This document shows positions 58,232 to 64,000 of a DNA stretch of 64,000 nt, piece by piece; within the stretch, counting starts at the first letter, position 1; each line of letters starts with the position of its first letter. Source of the DNA: Nepenthes gracilis (taxonomy: Eukaryota; Streptophyta; Magnoliopsida; Caryophyllales; Nepenthaceae); assembly GCA_033239525.1 (NCBI GenBank), contig BSYO01000033.1, positions 12,124,901 through 12,188,900 of the forward strand. The letters run 5' to 3'. A model generated the notes under the pieces. That model ran no database searches and had not been told where the DNA came from. It saw only the letters and a program-made list of their open reading frames with translations. Both the position numbers and the translations under genes were made by a program.

Positions 58232-60915
58232 TTATGTGTTTGCATGCTCTCTCAGCTGCAACTGCTTTGCATCTCTGCGCTCTAAGATTCGACGAGCCTC
58301 CTCTTCGGTGGAGGGGACAACATTCCTAATTAGAAATCCGTCTTTGATGGCCTTTGCTTCCGGTGGAATGGTGAATGTGAAGTAAAATGTGTTTGACACC
58401 TGTGCTCCAAGAAATTCATACATATAAATAAGCTCGTAACAAGAAGGATTTATAAAATTGACTGCAAGAATCTCCCATTAAACAAGCAGCTGGGAGAAGG
58501 GGCAAATTACTTTGGATCTATATATAAATTATTTCATTGAAATTATATTCAGGAGGCCGTTTCTATGGCTTGGAGTCTCATTTGACCACCAAATCATAAG
58601 ACAATAATTCTCCTGTTGCATCAAATATCTCCTTCTTTGATCTTATATTTCGAAATCCCTACAAGAATAATATTCCAAGGATGATCTTATTACCTCACTT
58701 GACCTGATTTCGGGCCTTGTAACATGAGCGACAACTTCGACATTTATCAGAGGATGCTTTGGGTCATTGAGCTCTGTGTAAAGAACACAAGATTTGAAGC
58801 GTAAAAAGTCACCAACGTCCACCTGCAAGAAGGAAATGCCAATCCTCAAGCTTGAACATTATAACAAAAAGAGATGTTCAGGGGGGCACATTTTGGAATA
58901 CCTCCAGGTGATGTGGTGTATATTCATCCATCTGTTCATTGTTAACTATGAATATCACTGATATACATCGATATCAGCCCCTTGATAATAATAGTTACTA
59001 AAATCAAAATACTTTAGCCAATACAGTAGTTATTTTATAATATATTGGCCGATATATGTCCCCAAGTTCTGATTTGCAAAGCAAATTTTACATCCTATAC
59101 TTTCAACACTAATACCTATCATCCGATATGATTGCGATCGATACCAATGCTAATGTTTTCATCTACGGTATAGATTGATGGATGAGATGACATCTCAACC
59201 AAATGTTTCTCAGACACCATTCTAATAGAAATTAGGGGAATTGATCTTGTCCCCTCCTTGTCATTGTGTAGATTTTGAACAAAATTTCCTAAATCATTCG
59301 TCAAATACCATTGTAAGCCTTTGTACAACGAAAGGTTGCTTTACTATGTGATATAAATGTGAGGAGTGCAAACACAAAAGTACCCTTTCAGCAATATATT
59401 GGTAAAGCTATGTATATCTGACCATCTCAAAAGCTAGCAGACAAGGAAAGCCCGTGCATTGAGCCACTCGTCAAAGTACAAATGAGAAGAGCTATGCAAG
59501 ATATGTACCAAAGTTTATCCAAAGTGCACTGCAGGAGTTTTGACAGGGTCCTCATATTTTTTATCCTCCCTCACAATCTCAATGGTGGGAATATCATCCC
59601 AGCACCTGGACTGCCATAGATAATATAACATATTAAAAATACGTTAGACTCATTGATGTGGACATTCGAGACGAAAATTTGCTTTGATTTGCCTTCCAAA
59701 TTAGATTTAATTTTATTTCTATATCAATTTTAATTATTAATTAGATTTGATTTGATTTTTTTTATTTAGTAGAATTTGATTTTATTTTGTTTTCCGATTA
59801 GGCGTTATTTGATGATAATTTTATTTTCAATTTTTTTAGGCATCGGGTTCTCTATATAAGAATCTTTACTTCTATTGTTTAAGGACATTGATGAATATTT
59901 TGAGACATTGAATGCAATCAGGTGTTTGTGACCTCATTCTCCTTCTTCATATTGTTTTTTTTTTTCTTGTCTCTATCGCTCTAGTATCTACTTCTTATCT
60001 CTACCCCTCTAATATCTCTTTCTTGTCTTTCTTCCCTCCCCACCCCTCCCTACATCACTCATCATATAATCCAAGCTGTTTAAGTTGTCAGGAAGACAAC
60101 CTCACTAATAGAAATATGAGATGACTCTAAAACAAAGGGGCTATTATAGCTCTTGTTGCAGTGTAGAATAAAAGATATTCAACTTGAATTCTACATATGA
60201 TGAGTAAAGGGGCAGCCAGATGTATAAAACTCCTTTGCTATGTACAGGATCTAGGGAAGGGTTAAGACTCTTTTTAGGTCAATTGTACGTAGTCTTACCC
60301 TACCGTTTCTACGACTCAATCCCTTGACCATTAATGACACATCAACAACTTTATAGTTGTGCCAATGATCCTTTTCAAGAAAAAAAAAATCAATGAAATA
60401 GAGTAAAGGATAAAATGGGGGCAAGGACTACAAAAGACTCACGGGTCGTAAGAAATCGACATGATCGACTTCTAGAAAGCAAGGCATCGTGCCAGCAAAA
60501 GCGTAAGCCGTAGAGAAGGCAAGATCAAATGCTCTATGCATCAAAAACCCTCCAAAGATCCTGCCATGGATGTTCCTTTGCTGCGGCTGGCATATCAGAG
60601 AGTTCTCAAGGCGCGTGTCCCTCAAAAGAATGCTGTTTCTGTCTGCTAATGCGGGCATATCACAGAAGATCCGCCCCTCGGCTAAGAGCGCTTGCAATCC
60701 GTCCAATTGCTGATTTTCATAATCCATTTTGTCTTCTTCCCTCTTCCTTTTCCTTGCTCGATTTCTTGCTTCTGCTTCTTCAAACAGTAGTTTTTCTTTC
60801 CCAGTTTCTGGTGAGAGCCGGTTCACCAGAGCAGCTTCTCCAGTATGGGAGTCTCGAGTGACAAAGATGAAGTTTGCTATAAGAGCTATGGAGGAGTCTG
60901 GAGGAGGCAAGCTTC
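58232..60915 (-). CDS. acyl-CoA thioesterase (ACOT9/10-type), last three exons
   Basis: Hydrolyses acyl-CoA to free acid and CoA; double-HotDog family. Exons on the minus strand: 60915-60443, 58822-58694, 58399-58232, with GT/AG borders and matching phases. They give 255 residues after a split codon, to a stop at 58232. Visible: SSIALIANFIFVTRDSHTG and LVNRLSPETGKEK (end of the first HotDog region), a Lys/Arg-rich linker, IFCDMPALADRNSILLRDTR, then the second HotDog (NIHGRIFGGFLMHRAFDLAF, FLEVDHVDFLRP, VDVGDFLRFKSCVLYTELND, VEVVAHVTRPEIRSSEVSNT) and a charged C-terminus (STEEEARRILERRDAKQL). Plant members are about 400 aa or more, so the N-terminal part and any targeting peptide lie beyond a large intron that continues past 61 kb and probably out of the window. 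Confidence 0.93.
58480..58612 (-). mobile_element. SINE copy (Au-like), partial
   Basis: Shares TTTGGATCTATATATAAATT, AGGAGGCCGTTTCTATGGC and GACCACCAAATCATAAGAC with the SINE copies at 9.7-10.7 kb. It lies in the last intron of the thioesterase gene. Confidence 0.5.
58942..59168 (-). mobile_element. CATGGATG/ATATCG repeat copy
   Basis: Starts AACTATGAATATCACTGATA, then ATCGATATCAGCCCC, TTGGCCGATATATG, a TTTACATCCTATAC block, and ends ATTGCGATCGATACCAATG..TTTTCATC. It lies in a thioesterase intron. Confidence 0.65.
59515..59610 (-). other. exon-like 31-codon ORF in a thioesterase intron
   Basis: After a good acceptor (CTATGGCAG) the minus strand reads CWDDIPTIEIVREDKKYED and continues PVKTPAVHFG before a TAA. 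In the frame left by exon 60443 it would end the protein early. It is not part of the usual thioesterase sequence, where VDVGDF follows FLRP directly. It may be an alternative terminal exon, an exon caught from another gene, or chance. Confidence 0.3.
60206..60373 (-). mobile_element. SINE copy (Au-like), well preserved
   Basis: Contains AAAGGGGCAGCCAGATGTAT, GGATCTAGGGAAGGGTTAAG, TAGGTCAATTGTACGTAGTC, TTTCTACGACTCAATCCC and ATAGTTGTGCCAATGATCC, the whole Au-like order in reverse orientation. It lies in a thioesterase intron just left of exon 60443-60915. Confidence 0.6.
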
Positions 60916-60951
60916 CTGCATAAAACGAAATCACATTTCAGTGATAGCCAT

Positions 60952-61193
60952 TCATGCAAATATCGGACGATATAAATTCGTGTTTGGACTCACTAATATT
61001 GATATTTCTTGATACCGTAATAATATTGTGATATGTTTCCGTGTTGACCAATATATCAATCTATACAACTCTGTTAACTTATGATTTTGAGAGTTTTTTC
61101 TGTTCGATATATCCGATACTAATACATACTATCTAATATGTCCGATATCAATAAAATCGTGACCGAAGCTGGTACCATATTTTCATTCATGGT
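60952..61193 (-). mobile_element. CATGGATG/ATATCG repeat copy, both ends visible
   Basis: Starts CATGCAAATATCGGACGATA and ends ACCATATTTTCATTCATG. The interior has TGATATTTCTTGATACCG, GTTAACTTATGATTTTG and TCGATATATCCGATAC. The flanks GTGATAGCC and GTGATTATA are partly alike. It lies in a thioesterase intron, about 37 bases from the exon. Confidence 0.75.
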
Positions 61194-61199
61194 GATTAT

Positions 61200-62290
61200 A
61201 ATATATGGATCTCAAAATATTTTTTTAATAATGATTAATTAAATTATACTAATAAATTATCAATGTCAATTGAGATTTTTAGTCAAATTAATTTTTTAAC
61301 CCAAACAATTTAGACCAAGACTAGCACCTAACCCACGCTTATGTATACTTTGGAGAGTAAGGATGCATCTAAGGAACATCTCTGGAGCGCTCGTACGTAT
61401 TTTAGGCAGATTGGTCATGCTCAATTGCTGTTTGACCGACACACGTGTGTATTTGGGATAGAATAATGGTGTTTGATATGCGCCTAAGGGGCCCTCATGC
61501 ATGTTACAGATTATGTCTTAGTGCTTGATTCACCTCTGACTGGCATACATGTTCTAATTTTTGTATATATGTTCTTTAGCCGATTTTGAGCCATTTTCTA
61601 CTAACTTTTGAGAGAAAGAGAGAGAAATAAAACAAAGAAAAGAGAGAAGGTAAGAGAAGGAAAAACTAGAAAAATTAAATAGAAAAATTAAAAAGATCTT
61701 TTGTTAAATTCAAGTTAAAGTAAGTGCATTCAAACTCTCTTTTATTTGTTGTTAATCTTTTTAATCTCTTTGGGTATTTCTTATTCTAAATGCTCATATA
61801 TGTGCTATTTTTATAGCTAAATTGTTTATACTTTACATACACATGACTCCATTCCCATTTCATTCAATTTTATGAAGCTAACATCTTAAACCCATATACA
61901 TCATGTTTAAATGTTAAAATTTTGTATTGTTATTATTGCATGTTTTCAATTTTCAAATATATACTTCTACATATCTTGAATTTTTATCTAATTGTTTATA
62001 CATGTTTTATATTTGAAATAAATTGATGAAATTTCATTAACAATACTAATTTCCTATAATTTCTGCAATGAATAATTTTTACATGTTTATAAATTACACA
62101 ATATAGCTCTTTCATGTCTTTAAAGTGCATGTTTAAGTTCCTATATGATTTAGGTTTTAGTACATGTCATATATTTGAAACAATAAGGAAAATTCTACAA
62201 AAATTGGATGATAAGCTTATTTTTTTCAATAAGAGAAAAATCTAAAAATATATTGTATTTGAATAAAGTTTTCAATTAGATTGTGTGGTC
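61200..62290. other. AT-rich intron/intergenic DNA, no gene seen
   Basis: A moderately GC patch at 61310-61510 with CTAACCC and GCGCCTAAGG words looks like worn transposon. The rest is AT-rich with stops in all frames. No exon for the missing thioesterase N-terminus was found. Confidence 0.5.
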
Positions 62291-62299
62291 AAGTCCAGC

Positions 62300-64000
62300 A
62301 ACAATAGCAATAATACTTAGTTGGCAAAATAGAGTCAACACATAACAAAGGCGAATTAGTGCACAATCAAAGGCATTAACGACAAAGATTGAAACAATCA
62401 AGATGGTTTATTAAAGATCCAAAAGGTATAACCGGGGCAACCAAGCACCTACAAAAGTACAAAAAGTTGCTCACAGCCACGCCTTATCCGAACGACTATC
62501 CTAGGATAAGGGTCCCTCGGTGAACGTGGACGCAAGGCCCCTCACCTGTCTCCAAGGAGTCTACTAGGTCAGCGTGACGCTAAGCTCTTTGCGTTCCTCG
62601 AGTAGATGAAGCCAACAGGAAAGCCCGGAACCACTAAGGACATGATTCACCAACTAAAGCGAATACCTTCATAGAACATCTCGTCCATTGCTTGGTTGAC
62701 TTTGTCGAGACGGAGCCGAGACCTTAGCTCCCGTTTAATCCAGGGGTATACTCCCCCCAAAGGTAAAAGAATTGCTGCTGCGTCTCCCAGAGCCTATCCT
62801 CGAGCAAGGCAATTCGATTTAGAGCCAGGGCTTTGGCATCTAAAAGCTCCTGGTATCTCACCTCTGACTCGGACCGTGCCTGGTCGAAATAGATGGCCCA
62901 CTCCTCATTTCACCGAGCCTCGGCAACGGTAGCATTCATTTGGCACTCTGTATCTTCCAACGCAGCGAGATCTACATGCACTTGGGATAGCCGCCGTATT
63001 TCAACGTCCCTCAAATGTAGCCCCCTCTCAACCACTCGGAGTGCTTTCTGGACCTGCCAGGCAATGGACAACGGTTAGTCAAGAACAACAACGAGAAAGC
63101 ACAATGATATCAAAGTAAAGAAGCCTACGGTGCAATACCTCATAAAGAAAAGACCCTCCGCGACGTGACGGGTTGGGAAATTCCTCAGCTCCAGTTCCTA
63201 TAGGAAATGACAAAGAGCACAAAGGTCGCACATCCTTGGGAAGAGGCGCCTCAAAGCCTAGAAAAGAGCTGAGCCTACACAAGACATCAGGGGGCTCACA
63301 CATCAACTCTTCAAGACGAGATACCCCCTCAACAGCCGCCTTAGCCTCCGGGCTATCCCTAGCCATCTCTTCATCTACCCGAGCCCTTCCAGTGCCTTCC
63401 TTAACAAGGATAATGGTGAAGCAGGCACGAACGCTTCTAGAGAAGAAGCTACCAAAGTCAGGGTTCTCCCTCCTGAGCAAACCGCAGTGTCGACCGATTT
63501 GCTCGGTCCACCGGGTCGAAGGGACCCCTACTCTGTCAATGGAGCCAACTAAGGACTCCTTGCCCTCGGATTCATCGGACAAGTCATCAAGGCCCGGATC
63601 ATTTGAAGAAGACTGGTCCAACTCGGCCCCTAGACAACCTACCAATAGCTGAATGTCTCGCCCTCGCGTAGGCTGCGTCAATCCTCCAGCATTCCTCAAA
63701 CAAGGTAGGCGGCAGTGGAGCCACATCATCAAAAACCTGCTCAGGAGAGTCCTGGGAAAGCAGTGCCCTAGACTTTCTCTTGGGACGACGACCTCGCGGA
63801 GCAAAGGTGCTGCCTTCCTCCGATGAAGCCTCCCTTGGCTCTCCCTCTAGAGTACCTTGGGAGACCTAATCTTTAATATGGCGCAAGGTGCCTGCATGCT
63901 CCTGGACTAGTGCTATCAGAGGCTGCGCCATCTGCTCTTTATGCGACAGGATGTCATGAGCATAGACACTGTTGATCCTACCCTAGTTATTCGGGACCCT
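62300..64000 (-). mobile_element. second Gypsy-type element, antisense-ORF region
   Basis: AGCAACAATAGCAATAATAC followed by TTAGTTGG (near 62299) matches AGCGACGATAGCGATAATAT with the same tail near 35728 in the other element. The DNA is GC-richer than the flanks. It continues past the window end, so pol and LTRs are not seen. Confidence 0.6.
62690..63804 (-). pseudogene. antisense coiled-coil ORF of the second Gypsy element
   Basis: An open 241-codon frame (63804-63079) contains SSSNDPGLDDLSDESEGKES and an SGLVR-like Arg-rich middle. In the next frame further 3', a heptad-like region reads VERGLHLRDVEIRRLSQVHV, DLAALEDTE and LNRIALLEDRLWETQQQ (about 63040-62740). The layout (acidic Ser-rich part, then coiled coil) parallels the antisense frames at 36-39 kb. 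At least one frame change lies between the parts. Function unknown. Confidence 0.5.

Overview
This is nuclear DNA from a flowering plant with a large, repeat-rich genome. It is AT-rich, its host genes are split by long introns with GT/AG borders, and most of the rest is retrotransposon or MITE sequence at several stages of decay. The species cannot be fixed from the sequence. Nothing bacterial, organellar or viral was seen, and there are no rRNA or CRISPR loci.

Three host genes are supported. (1) 6.6-21.6 kb, minus strand: a class II RNase T2 of the RNS2 type. Eight exons were rebuilt by hand, including an inferred 4-nt microexon, and only the short C-terminal end is unplaced. (2) 45.1-51.8 kb, plus strand: a complete five-exon MED19 (Mediator head subunit) gene encoding 221 aa. 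A GC-richer block at 25.6-25.9 kb may be its first untranslated exon. (3) 58.2-60.9 kb, minus strand: the last three coding exons of an ACOT9/10-type acyl-CoA thioesterase, whose 5' part lies beyond the window.

The rest is layered mobile DNA. 0.5-2.1 kb: a tandem array of about 410-bp units. 3.6-6.0 kb: two neighbouring solo LTRs with perfect target-site duplications. 7.9-8.9 kb: a non-autonomous hAT element in an RNS2 intron. 14.1-16.2 kb: a solo LTR inserted into an older repeat. 16.6-19.0 kb: a short gag-only LTR element. 28.3-44.0 kb: a nest in which a gag-only element of opposite polarity sits inside a decayed Ty3/Gypsy pol, which itself sits between the ends of a third LTR family. 55.3-57.4 kb: another solo LTR. 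62.3-64 kb: the antisense-ORF part of a second Gypsy-type element.

The most striking unexplained signal is a short repeat of about 230-280 bp with ends like CATGGATGAAAATAT and an interior built of ATATCGAT-like words. About 16 copies are present. Nearly all lie in the introns or immediate 3' flank of the three host genes, and none was seen between 16.4 and 46.8 kb. RNS2 also carries a partial tandem duplication of one exon together with a pair of SINE copies.
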